DNA of 64,000 nucleotides from Hamadaea flava (GTDB taxonomy: Bacteria; Actinomycetota; Actinomycetes; Mycobacteriales; Micromonosporaceae): positions 1,550,001 to 1,614,000 of the forward strand of contig NZ_JAMZDZ010000001.1 in assembly GCF_024172085.1 (NCBI RefSeq), read 5' to 3'. Shown in pieces: positions 55,735 through 63,649 of this stretch. Below the pieces are notes generated by a model. That model ran no database searches and was not told the DNA's origin. It worked only from the letters and a program-made list of their open reading frames with translations. A program made the translations under genes and the position numbers. Every line of letters begins with the position of its first letter. The stretch's first letter is position 1.

Positions 55735-57714
55735 GTGTTCGAGGTGTTCAAGCGCCTGGTGGTGGGCCGGCCCCTCCGCAGCGACCGGCTCGGCGAGCAA
55801 CTGCTCTCCAAGCGGATCGCGCTGCCGGTCTTCGCCAGCGACCCGCTCTCCTCCGTCGCGTACGCCACGCAGGAGATCCTGCTGGTCCTGACGCTGGGCG
55901 GATTGGCGTACCTGTATCTAGCGCCGTGGGTGGGGCTGGGTGTCATCGTGCTGCTGGCCGTCGTCGTGCTGTCGTACCGGCAGGTGGTGCGGGCGTACCC
56001 CAGTGGCGGCGGCTCGTATGAGGTGGCGAGCAGCAACCTCGGGCCGTCGGCCGGTCTCGTCGTGGCCGCCGCGCTGCTCGTCGACTACGTGATGACCGTG
56101 GCCGTGTCGGTGGCGGCGGGCGTGGACAACATCATCTCGGCGTTCCCGGACCTGAACCCGTGGCGGGTGCCGGTCAATCTCGCCTTCGTCGCCGTGCTCA
56201 TGGCGTTGAACCTGCGCGGGGTCAAGGAGTCCGGCCGGATCTTCGCGGTGCCGACCTACATGTTCGTCGCCGGCGTCCTGGTCATGATCGTGACCGGTGC
56301 CGTACGCGTCGCCTTCGGAGACGCACCGGTCGCCGAGAGCGCTGCGTTCGGCGTCGTGCCCGAACCGGGGCACACCGGGTTGTCCGGACTGGCGTTGCTG
56401 TTCCTGGCGTTGCGCGCCTTCTCATCGGGCTGCACCGCGTTGACCGGAGCCGAGGCGATCTCCAACGGCGTACCGGCGTTCAAACCGCCCAAGGGCGACA
56501 ACGCCGCCCGGACGATGGCCGCCATGGGCCTGCTGTCGATCGTCATGTTCGGCGGCATCACGGCGCTGGCGATGATCTCGAAGGTGCACTACGTCGAGAA
56601 CACCTGTGACCTCGTCGGATATCCGGGCAACTGCGCTACCGCGGCGCAGCGTACGGTGATCGCCCAGCTCGCCTCGGCGATCTTCGGCGGGTCCGGCTCG
56701 ATCGGCTTCTACTACATCCAGGCCGCGACCGCGTTGATCCTGATCCTCGCGGCGAACACCGCGTTCAACGGCTTCCCGCTGCTGGGCTCGATCCTCGCCG
56801 AACACCGGTATCTGCCGCGTCAGTTGCACACCCGCGGCGACCGGCTGGCGTACTCGAACGGGATCATCCTGCTGGCCGTCGTCGCCGGGGCGCTGATCTA
56901 CGCGTACGAGGGGTCGGTCACGAGCCTGATCCAGCTCTACATCCTCGGTGTGTTCACTTCGTTCACCCTGTCGCAGACCGGGATGGTCCGGCACTGGAAC
57001 AAGCTGCTGCGGGTCGAACGCGATCCGGGACAGCGACGGCGGATGCACCGGTCGAAGGCGATCAACGCGGTCGGCGCCTGCTTCACCGGGTTAGTGCTGA
57101 TCATCGTCACCGTCACCAAGTTCACGCATGGTGCGTACCTCGTGGTCATCGCGATCCCGGTGCTGTTCGCGATGATGCGGGCGATCCGCCGGCACTACGA
57201 CCGGGTGGCGACGGAGCTGACGCCCGAACCGGGCGGCATGCTGCTGCCGCCGCGCATCCACGCGGTGGTGCTGGTCTCGCGGCTGCACCGGCCGACGATC
57301 CGCGCACTGGGTTTCGCCCGCGCGACCCGGCCGGACACGCTGACCGCGCTGACGGTGGCGATCACCCCCGACGAGGTACGCCAGTTGCAGGCCGAATGGG
57401 AGGCCCACGACATCCCGGTGCCGCTGACCATCGTGGACTCGCCCTATCGCGACATCACCGGCTCGGTGCTGACGTTCGTCGCACGGCTGCACGCGGAGCA
57501 TCCGCAGGATCTGATCTCGATCTACATCCCCGAATACGTGGTCGACCGCTGGTGGGAGCATCTGCTGCACAACCAGTCCGCGTTGCGGCTCAAGGCCCGG
57601 CTGCTCTACAAGCGCGGGGTGATGGTGACCAGCGTGCCCTGGCAGCTCGACTCGACCGGCGCGCCGACTGCGATCCCGGCCGAGCTGCCTACTCCGGCCG
57701 GGCACACGAGTTAA
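55735..57714 (+). CDS. KimA-like high-affinity potassium importer (APC/KUP superfamily)
   Basis: A 659-residue proton-coupled transporter resembling Bacillus KimA (YdaO). It shares FASDPLSSVAYATQEI near the start, SYRQVVRAYPSGGGSYEVASSNLG, DYVMTVAVSVAAGVDNIISAFP, FSSGCTALTGAEAISNGVPAFK and, in the cytoplasmic tail, LLHNQSALRLKARLLYKRGVMV. Twelve helices are followed by a soluble C-terminal domain. The start is uncertain among TTG 55723 and GTG 55735; the latter follows GGAAGC. It is divergent from kdp with shared half-sites and followed by a second KdpDE-like pair. Codon 453 of this frame (57091) is a rare TTA. Confidence 0.9.
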   Translation: MFEVFKRLVVGRPLRSDRLGEQLLSKRIALPVFASDPLSSVAYATQEILLVLTLGGLAYLYLAPWVGLGVIVLLAVVVLSYRQVVRAYPSGGGSYEVASSNLGPSAGLVVAAALLVDYVMTVAVSVAAGVDNIISAFPDLNPWRVPVNLAFVAVLMALNLRGVKESGRIFAVPTYMFVAGVLVMIVTGAVRVAFGDAPVAESAAFGVVPEPGHTGLSGLALLFLALRAFSSGCTALTGAEAISNGVPAFKPPKGDNAARTMAAMGLLSIVMFGGITALAMISKVHYVENTCDLVGYPGNCATAAQRTVIAQLASAIFGGSGSIGFYYIQAATALILILAANTAFNGFPLLGSILAEHRYLPRQLHTRGDRLAYSNGIILLAVVAGALIYAYEGSVTSLIQLYILGVFTSFTLSQTGMVRHWNKLLRVERDPGQRRRMHRSKAINAVGACFTGLVLIIVTVTKFTHGAYLVVIAIPVLFAMMRAIRRHYDRVATELTPEPGGMLLPPRIHAVVLVSRLHRPTIRALGFARATRPDTLTALTVAITPDEVRQLQAEWEAHDIPVPLTIVDSPYRDITGSVLTFVARLHAEHPQDLISIYIPEYVVDRWWEHLLHNQSALRLKARLLYKRGVMVTSVPWQLDSTGAPTAIPAELPTPAGHTS

Positions 57715-57717
57715 CTT
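57712..57717 (+). promoter_or_regulatory. -10 element overlapping the kimA stop
   Basis: TAACTT ends 7 nt before ATG 57725 and includes the TAA stop of the transporter gene. It suggests a separate leaderless transcript for the sensor kinase. Confidence 0.4.
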
Positions 57718-57724
57718 GGCGGAG

Positions 57725-59161
57725 ATGAGCGACGCGCAGCCTGGACCACCGCCCGCCGTCCAGGCCCGGCGGCGGGTCCGGACAGGCGCGCTGGTCGCCC
57801 TGGTCTGCCTGGCCGCGCTGACGGCGATCCTGCTGCCGATGCGCGATCACGTCTCGCTGGCCGGCGTGATCCTGCTGTACCTGGTGGTGGTCGTCGTGAC
57901 GGCCATCGTGGGCGGGCTGGCCGTCTCGCTCGCGGCGGCGGTCGCGGCGAATCTGCTGATCAACTTCTTCTTCGTGCCGCCCTACCACACCTTCCGGGTG
58001 GCCAGCGGCGACAACGTGATCACCCTGGTCGTGTCGGTCGCGGTCGCGATCACCGTCAGCGTCGCGATGGACCTCGCCGCCCGGCAGCGCGCGGAAGCCG
58101 CGCGTACCGGGGTCGAGGCCGCCCTGCTCGCGCGGATCAGTGCGGAGCCGGTGGCCGCCGGATCCACGGACTCTCTTCTTACCCGGGTACGCCAGACGCT
58201 GCGCATGGATGCCGCCGCTCTCGTCGAGACCGATCCGGCCGGCATCGATCACGTCGTGGCGCAGTCGGGCCGGGGCCTGACCGGGGAGCCGGTGTTGACC
58301 GTGCCCGCCGGACCCGGGCTGAAGCTCGTCGTCGAGGGACCTGAGATCTTCGCCCCCGATCCCCGGTTCCTCGTCCGCATCGCCGCCGCGTCGGCCCGGG
58401 TGCTGCAGGCCGAACGCCTGGCGGAGGAGGCCGCCCAGGCCCGGGAACTGGCCGCGATCGACCGGCTGCGGTCGGCGCTGCTCGCGGCGGTCGGCCACGA
58501 TCTGCGTACGCCGTTGGCCGGGATCAAGGCGGGCGTGTCGAGCCTGCGTGATCCGGAGTTGCGGCTCGGTCCCGGGGAGCAGGCCGAGCTGCTGGAGACG
58601 ATCGAGGAGTCCGCCGACCGGATGGCCGACCTCGTCGAGAACCTCCTCGCGATGAGCCGTCTTCAGGCGGGTGCGCTCAGCGTCGACGCCCGGCCGACCG
58701 CCGTCGACGAGGTGGTGGCGTCCGCCATGTTGCACCAACCCGAGCCGCAGGCGGCGGTGACCGTCGACGTCTCCGACGACCTGCCGTTGGCGTACGCCGA
58801 TCCCGGTCTGCTCGAACGCGTCGTCGCCAACCTCGTCGTCAACGCCGTGCATCACAGCCCACCCGGTACGCCGATCCTGGTGACCGCGTCGGCTGGGGAA
58901 CGGACGCTCGACCTTCGGGTGATCGACCATGGGCCGGGCATTCCCGAGGCCGACCGCGATCGGCTGTCCGCGCCGTTCCAGCGGCTCGACGATCGCACCA
59001 CCACCGGCGGGCTCGGCCTCGGCCTGGCGATCGCCCGCGGTTTCACCGAGGCGATGGGCGGCACGCTGTCCTTCTCGGACACACCCGGCGGCGGTCTCAC
59101 GGTGACCGTCGGCCTGCCGCTCGCCCGCACTCCGGGCGCCGATGATGGAATCGTTCCGTGA
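57725..59161 (+). CDS. KdpD-like histidine kinase lacking the N-terminal KdpD domain
   Basis: A 478-residue kinase that corresponds to the C-terminal half of KdpD. Four tight membrane helices (DUF4118: LVALVCLAALTAILLPM, VILLYLVVVVVTAIVGGL, ANLLINFFFVPPYHTF, VITLVVSVAVAITVSVAMDL) are followed by a GAF-like stretch and a kinase core with His258 in AVGHDLRTPLAGIK. The roughly 370-residue N-terminal KdpD/universal-stress region is missing, so its input differs from the full-length KdpD at 47773-50331. The start is ATG 57725; TTG 57716 is an alternative. It is coupled to the following regulator by GTGA. Confidence 0.9.
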   Translation: MSDAQPGPPPAVQARRRVRTGALVALVCLAALTAILLPMRDHVSLAGVILLYLVVVVVTAIVGGLAVSLAAAVAANLLINFFFVPPYHTFRVASGDNVITLVVSVAVAITVSVAMDLAARQRAEAARTGVEAALLARISAEPVAAGSTDSLLTRVRQTLRMDAAALVETDPAGIDHVVAQSGRGLTGEPVLTVPAGPGLKLVVEGPEIFAPDPRFLVRIAAASARVLQAERLAEEAAQARELAAIDRLRSALLAAVGHDLRTPLAGIKAGVSSLRDPELRLGPGEQAELLETIEESADRMADLVENLLAMSRLQAGALSVDARPTAVDEVVASAMLHQPEPQAAVTVDVSDDLPLAYADPGLLERVVANLVVNAVHHSPPGTPILVTASAGERTLDLRVIDHGPGIPEADRDRLSAPFQRLDDRTTTGGLGLGLAIARGFTEAMGGTLSFSDTPGGGLTVTVGLPLARTPGADDGIVP

Positions 59162-59844
59162 CTCGGGTGCTGGTCGTCGACGACGACCGTCAACTGCTGC
59201 GGGCGTTGCGCATCGCCTTGTCCGCCCGGGGCTACGAGGTCGTGGTCGCCCCGGACGGCGCGACAGGGCTGGCCGCCGCCCAGCAGAATCCGCCCGACCT
59301 GGTGATCGTGGACCTCGGCCTGCCCGACCTGGACGGGGTCGCCGTCGTGGAGGCGATCCGGGGCTGGTCGAGTGTGCCGATCCTGGTGCTGTCGGCCCGG
59401 CTCACCGAGCAGTCGAAGATCAACGCGCTGGACGCCGGGGCCGACGACTACGTCACGAAGCCGTTCGGCATGGGCGAGCTGCTCGCTCGTATCCGGGCGG
59501 CGATGCGGCGTACGACGCCGGCGGAGTCCCCTGCCGTCGTGACGACGACCGCGTTCTCCGTCGACCTGGCCGCCAGACGAGCCATGGCCGCGGACGGAGC
59601 CGAGGTCCGGCTGACGCCGACCGAGTGGCATCTGCTGGAGATGCTGCTGCGCAATCCCGACCGGCTGATCACTCATCAGCAGCTGCTGCAGGAGGTCTGG
59701 GGACCGCGCTACCGCACCGAGACCAACTACCTGCGCGTGCACATGGCCAACCTGCGCCGGAAGCTGGAACCGGACCCGAGCCGGCCGCGCTATCTGCGTA
59801 CGGATCCGGGCCTCGGCTATCGCTTCGTCCCCGACCCGGCCTGA
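59158..59844 (+). CDS. KdpE-like response regulator (second copy)
   Basis: A 228-residue OmpR-family regulator. Asp52 (VDLGLPDLDG) is the phospho-acceptor and Lys in VTKPFGMGEL is present; the winged helix reads LTPTEWHLLEMLLRNPDRLITHQQLLQEVWGP and TNYLRVHMANLRRKLE, nearly the same helices as KdpE. GTG 59158 overlaps the kinase stop. Similar recognition helices suggest overlapping DNA targets with KdpE. The stop codon lies in a 10-bp tandem repeat. Confidence 0.92.
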   Translation: MTRVLVVDDDRQLLRALRIALSARGYEVVVAPDGATGLAAAQQNPPDLVIVDLGLPDLDGVAVVEAIRGWSSVPILVLSARLTEQSKINALDAGADDYVTKPFGMGELLARIRAAMRRTTPAESPAVVTTTAFSVDLAARRAMAADGAEVRLTPTEWHLLEMLLRNPDRLITHQQLLQEVWGPRYRTETNYLRVHMANLRRKLEPDPSRPRYLRTDPGLGYRFVPDPA

Positions 59845-59880
59845 TCCAGCCTGATCCGCCCTGATCCGCCCTGACCAGCC
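59841..59880 (+). repeat. Four tandem 10-bp units at the regulator stop codon
   Basis: CTGATCCAGC, CTGATCCGCC, CTGATCCGCC and CTGACCAGCC follow each other; the first contains the TGA stop of the second KdpE-like gene. It looks like slippage and has no evident function. Confidence 0.75.
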
Positions 59881-59894
59881 CAGCTCAGCGGGGA

Positions 59895-60569
59895 TCAGAA
59901 CGCTCCCGCGATCCCCTTGCCGACCAGGACCACGCCGATGACCAGCAGCAGGACGAACATGACAGTGGCGTTGTTTTCCTGCAGCCAGACCTTGAGCCGG
60001 TCGAGTGGCGCTCGCATCCGGCTGCGCGCCACCGCGTACGCGAGGACCGGGACGGCGACGGTGCAGCCCGCGATGATCGTGAAGACGACGACGGCGACGG
60101 CCTGCTGCCCGCCGGACAAGGCGGCCGCGCCGATGGCGACCCCGGCAGCCGCGCACATCGCCAGGTTCTTGGGGTTGATCGCCGACAGGGCGAAGCCGAG
60201 ACCGAGTGCCTTGGCCGCGGTGAACTCGTCGATCGCGGCCATCCACTTGGGCAGCTCCGCCCGGGTTCCAGGCGCCGGCCGGGACCGCCACTGATTCACG
60301 GCGAGCAACAGCATCACCACGCCCAGGAGGAGCTTGACCCACGCCGCGCCGGTCGAACCGCCGCTGTCGGCGTCCAGGTCGGACGCCGTCGCGAGCCACC
60401 GGAACACCACGGTGGCGACCACGATCCCGAGCAGCCAGCCGAGCAGAAACCCGAAGCTCGCGCCACCGGCTCGCGGGGCGAACAGCATCAGGATCACGGC
60501 GATGATCGGAACGGGGCTGATCGCGACGCCGAGCGCGAGTGGCAGCAGGTCGCCGACCACCTCCCCCAC
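59895..60569 (-). CDS. GAP-family (LysE-like) membrane protein
   Basis: A 224-residue protein with six helices and the family start LPLALGVAISPVPIIAVILML, a central ALGLGFALSAINPKNLAMCAAAGVAIG and a C-terminal NNATVMFVLLLVIGVVLVGKGI. This is the pattern of the actinobacterial GAP/Sap family, related to LysE exporters and known for glycolipid export in mycobacteria. The start is GTG 60569, two bases after the stop of the DUF1254 gene, so the two are co-transcribed. The exported compound is unknown. Confidence 0.85.
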   Translation of the reverse strand: MGEVVGDLLPLALGVAISPVPIIAVILMLFAPRAGGASFGFLLGWLLGIVVATVVFRWLATASDLDADSGGSTGAAWVKLLLGVVMLLLAVNQWRSRPAPGTRAELPKWMAAIDEFTAAKALGLGFALSAINPKNLAMCAAAGVAIGAAALSGGQQAVAVVVFTIIAGCTVAVPVLAYAVARSRMRAPLDRLKVWLQENNATVMFVLLLVIGVVLVGKGIAGAF

Positions 60570-60571
60570 GG

Positions 60572-62017
60572 CTACGACCGCTTCCCGGCGACCGGCTCGA
60601 TCTCGCCGGGCCGCCAGGACTTGTCGAACCACGACTCCAGCGGCCCGTACAGCCGCAGCATCACGAACCAGCCTTTGCCCGGGACGGTCTGGATCCAGTT
60701 GGGCGATCCATCGGACGGCGGGTTCGGCCCGAAGTAGACGTCCGCGCTGCCGTCCGGATTTGTCGCCGTCTTCGGGTCGAGGCTGGACACTGAGGGGTAC
60801 GGGTTGTCGGTCCGCAACAGCGACCGGGTCTGGGTGTCGTAGACGCAGACCGACCAGAAGTTCTTCGCCGGTACGCCCGGCGGCAGGTGCAGCCGGTAGT
60901 CCTTCGCGCCGTCGAGCCAGCTGCCGTCGCTGTCCTCGGCCGTGTACGCGTACTGCGAACCCGCGCCGACCGAGGCGGCCGCCATCGCCGGGGTGATGAC
61001 GGTCGCGAAGTAGTGGAAGAGCGCTCGGGCGTCGAGCAGCCGGGCGCCGTCGCGGAGGAACTCGTAGCTGCCGCCGACGAAGGCCTGCTTCCACGAGGAG
61101 CCCTCGTAGTAATAGCTGTCCGGGTCTCGGGGCTTGTAGACGAGCGCGCGGGCGATGGCCGCGCCGAGCGGGGCGGCCTTGGCCAGGATGCCGCGCAGTC
61201 GCTCATCGGGGGCGAACGGCCGGCCCTTGACGATGCCGATCGCGGCCAGGATGCCGCGGCGCTCCGGGTCCAGGCTGTCCAGCGGCTCCTCCTGGACGAT
61301 GGCGTCGACTTCCTCGTAGAACGTGAAGTCGTTGGCGTGCACCGTGTTGTGCGGGGTGTCGGTGATGTCGACGAACCGGGTCGGCGGCGGATCGGCGGCC
61401 TTGGCGAGCGGATAGATCTTGATCGTCTTGATCGCCGGTACGCCTTCCAGCGCCCGGAACACCGCCCAGTTCGTGAAGGTCGGCGTACGCCGGACGAGGT
61501 AGCCGTCCGGCAGCGGTTCGTCGTAGCCCGGCGGCACGATGAGGTACTTCCCGCCCGCGCCCTGGTCCTCGCCCGCGATCCCCATGTCGGTGACGTAGCG
61601 GAACCAGAAGTCGTCGACGACGCAGAGCGACTTCGGCGGGGCCTCGATGACCACCGGTCCGTCGGCGTGCAGATCGAGGAACGCGTGGGCGTACGTGGTG
61701 TCGGTGTTGGGCGTCAGGTAGAGGCTCGTGGAGTTGGCCCGGGGGTCGGTGATGCCCACCGTCGCCGTGCTCGTCATCCCGATGGCGCGTACGCCGTTGC
61801 GCATGGCCGACAGCGCCGCGCCCGGCATCGCGACCAGGAACGCCTCGACGCCGCGCAGCAGGTCCAGGACGTCGTAGAGCGAACGGACGCTGTCGAGCGA
61901 CGGCACTCCGTCGATGAAGGAGAACTCCCCCACCGCCGTACGCAGCTCGTTCGGCAGCGCGATGCTGTCCAGCGTCTGCTGATCGATGCCAGTACCGACG
62001 CTCATGCCGATGCTCAT
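60572..62017 (-). CDS. DUF1254/DUF1214-domain protein
   Basis: A 481-residue protein. The N-terminal half has the DUF1254 pattern (FLVAMPGAALSAMRNGVRAIG, TSLYLTPNTDTTYAHAFLDLHADGPVVIEAP, FWFRYVTDMG), and the C-terminal half the DUF1214 pattern (NFWSVCVYDTQTRSLLRTDNPYPSV, DVYFGPNPPSDGSPNWIQTVPGKGWFVMLRLYGPLESWFDKSW). These beta-rich proteins are common but uncharacterised; some occur with VCBS or lipoprotein export systems. No signal peptide is visible. GGGGGG lies 6-7 nt before ATG 62017. A long open frame reaching into the MFS gene on the same strand is not coding. Confidence 0.85.
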   Translation of the reverse strand: MSIGMSVGTGIDQQTLDSIALPNELRTAVGEFSFIDGVPSLDSVRSLYDVLDLLRGVEAFLVAMPGAALSAMRNGVRAIGMTSTATVGITDPRANSTSLYLTPNTDTTYAHAFLDLHADGPVVIEAPPKSLCVVDDFWFRYVTDMGIAGEDQGAGGKYLIVPPGYDEPLPDGYLVRRTPTFTNWAVFRALEGVPAIKTIKIYPLAKAADPPPTRFVDITDTPHNTVHANDFTFYEEVDAIVQEEPLDSLDPERRGILAAIGIVKGRPFAPDERLRGILAKAAPLGAAIARALVYKPRDPDSYYYEGSSWKQAFVGGSYEFLRDGARLLDARALFHYFATVITPAMAAASVGAGSQYAYTAEDSDGSWLDGAKDYRLHLPPGVPAKNFWSVCVYDTQTRSLLRTDNPYPSVSSLDPKTATNPDGSADVYFGPNPPSDGSPNWIQTVPGKGWFVMLRLYGPLESWFDKSWRPGEIEPVAGKRS

Positions 62018-62088
62018 GTCGAAGCCCCCCGGAACACCCGACAAACTGAGCCCTAGATTACGGGCAAATGTCCCTTCTTCGGGGCGTT

Positions 62089-63561
62089 TCAGGTGCGCTC
62101 GGCGACCAGGTGCTCGGCCGGTTCGGTCATTGGCTCCGTCACCGGCTCGGTCACCGCTCTCCGCGTACGAGTGAATCCCCAGCCGACGAGAACCGCCGCC
62201 AGCACGGTGAGCGCGAGGCTCGCGAGCGTGGTGGCCGCGCGGAACTCGGCGGTCTGGTGCGGGCTCCAGCCGGACGAGGCGATGTCGCCGGTGAACCAGG
62301 CCGCGAGGATGGTGCCGACAACGGCGATGCCGACGCCGGAGGTGACCTCGGTCGCGGTGTCGGTGAGCGCGACGCCGATCGTCGTCCGGCTTTCCGGCAG
62401 GCCCCGGAGCACGTTGACCGCCGCGACGACGCCGACCACGCGAATCCCCGCCGCGACGAGCACGAGGGCGAGCGCGACCCAGCCGTAGCCGCTCCGGCCG
62501 AGCAGACAGTAGACGGCGAGTCCGGCGACCACGGAGACGGCGCTGAGCCAGCCGGCCCGTTCGAGACCGACACGGCGCACGAGCGGGTTGACGAAGGCGC
62601 TGCCCGCGAGGAGGACCACGACCTGCGGCAGCATGCCGAGGGCGGCGAGCACGGGCGGCCAGCCCCAGTCGAGTTGGAGTTGCAGCGTGACCAGGTAGGT
62701 CAGGCCCGCCGTCGCCAGCCCGGCGGCGGCCTTGAACGCCAGGCCGCTGGAGACGAGCGGATTGGCCAGCAGCGCCAGGTCGAGCAGTGGGTGGCGCGCC
62801 GTACGCTCGCGGCGGACGAAGAGGACCGCGCCGGTGACGGCCGCAGTGGTGACCGCCCAGGGGACCCACGATCCGGCGCCCTCGTCGACGAACAGCGTCG
62901 GCGCGAGGAGCGCGAACACGATGGTCACGGTGCCCAATGCCGCGCCCTGGACGTCGATCGGATCGCGGTGCCGGTCGGCCGGGTCGTCCGGCGCGATGCC
63001 GAACCGTACGCCGAGGATCGCGAGCGCGGCGATCGGCACATTCACCAGCAGCAGCACCTGCCACGGCGCGACCGCGAGCACCAGACCGCCCACGGTCGGG
63101 CCGATCGCCAGCCCGGCCAGGCCGACGGTCGAGATCAGCGTGGTGGCGCTGACGCGGAGGCGGTCCTCGTCGAACAGCCGGAAGGCCAGCGCCATCGAAC
63201 CTGGGGTGGTCATCGCGGCCGCGATCCCGGTCGCGACACGTACGGCGATCAGCTGTTCGGCGGTGGTGACGAACGCGGTCGCCAGGCTCGCCACGGCGAG
63301 CAGGGTCAGCCCGGCGATCATGACGCGCCGGCGGCCGAACCGGTCGGCGATCGCGCCGAAGGCCAGCATCAGCCCGCCGAACACGACGGCGTACGCGCCG
63401 GTGACCCACTGCACGGCTGTTGTGGAGGCGTGCAGGTCGCGGCCGATCGTGGGCAGCGCGACAGTCAAGATCGAGTTGTCGAGCATCTCGAAGAGGAAGA
63501 CCGCGGACAGCCCGGCCAGGGCGACCCAGGCCTCCCGGAGGGATCGAGGTGAGCGGTTCAT
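62089..63561 (-). CDS. MFS drug exporter, DHA2 (EmrB/QacA) type
   Basis: A 490-residue proton-driven exporter with about 14 helices. The start WVALAGLSAVFLFEMLDNSILTVALPTIGRDL and motif A GAIADRFGRRRVMIAGL are diagnostic, and motif C is seen in GLAGLAIGPTVGGLVLA. The cytoplasmic end is a threefold TEPVTEPMTEP repeat. It is divergent from a TetR gene with inverted repeats between them, so export is probably induced by a toxic ligand of that regulator. TAGACT ends 6 nt before the ATG, suggesting a leaderless mRNA. Confidence 0.93.
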   Translation of the reverse strand: MNRSPRSLREAWVALAGLSAVFLFEMLDNSILTVALPTIGRDLHASTTAVQWVTGAYAVVFGGLMLAFGAIADRFGRRRVMIAGLTLLAVASLATAFVTTAEQLIAVRVATGIAAAMTTPGSMALAFRLFDEDRLRVSATTLISTVGLAGLAIGPTVGGLVLAVAPWQVLLLVNVPIAALAILGVRFGIAPDDPADRHRDPIDVQGAALGTVTIVFALLAPTLFVDEGAGSWVPWAVTTAAVTGAVLFVRRERTARHPLLDLALLANPLVSSGLAFKAAAGLATAGLTYLVTLQLQLDWGWPPVLAALGMLPQVVVLLAGSAFVNPLVRRVGLERAGWLSAVSVVAGLAVYCLLGRSGYGWVALALVLVAAGIRVVGVVAAVNVLRGLPESRTTIGVALTDTATEVTSGVGIAVVGTILAAWFTGDIASSGWSPHQTAEFRAATTLASLALTVLAAVLVGWGFTRTRRAVTEPVTEPMTEPAEHLVAERT

Positions 63562-63567
63562 GTCGCC

Positions 63568-63573
63568 AGTCTA
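63568..63573 (-). promoter_or_regulatory. -10 element of the MFS gene
   Basis: On the minus strand TAGACT ends 6 nt before ATG 63561 and directly follows an operator arm. The same hexamer and spacing occur on the TetR side. Confidence 0.6.
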
Positions 63574-63605
63574 GAACACCGTTCGTATTCATGCGAACGG
63601 TGTTC
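63574..63605. promoter_or_regulatory. TetR operator between MFS and TetR genes
   Basis: GAACACCGTTCG (63574-63585) and CGAACGGTGTTC (63594-63605) are perfect 12-bp inverted arms around an 8-bp spacer. The left arm abuts the MFS -10 element, so binding would block that promoter. Confidence 0.8.
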
Positions 63606-63616
63606 CTAGTTTTGCC

Positions 63617-63628
63617 GAACACCGTTCG
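63617..63628 (+). promoter_or_regulatory. Third operator half-site, TetR promoter side
   Basis: GAACACCGTTCG is repeated identically 9 bp before the -10 element of the tetR gene, inside its core promoter. It would allow weaker autorepression. Confidence 0.65.
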
Positions 63629-63637
63629 CCTGTCCGC

Positions 63638-63643
63638 TAGACT
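63638..63643 (+). promoter_or_regulatory. -10 element of the tetR gene
   Basis: TAGACT ends 6 nt before ATG 63650, mirroring the MFS promoter; the mRNA is probably leaderless. Confidence 0.6.
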
Positions 63644-63649
63644 CTCCCC

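Noticed and set aside
60572-63622. A single 1016-codon open frame on the minus strand joining the DUF1254 protein to sequence over the MFS gene
   Set aside because: Its upstream part is a different frame of the MFS gene, Arg-rich and without domain features; the DUF1254 gene has its own ribosome site and ATG at 62017.
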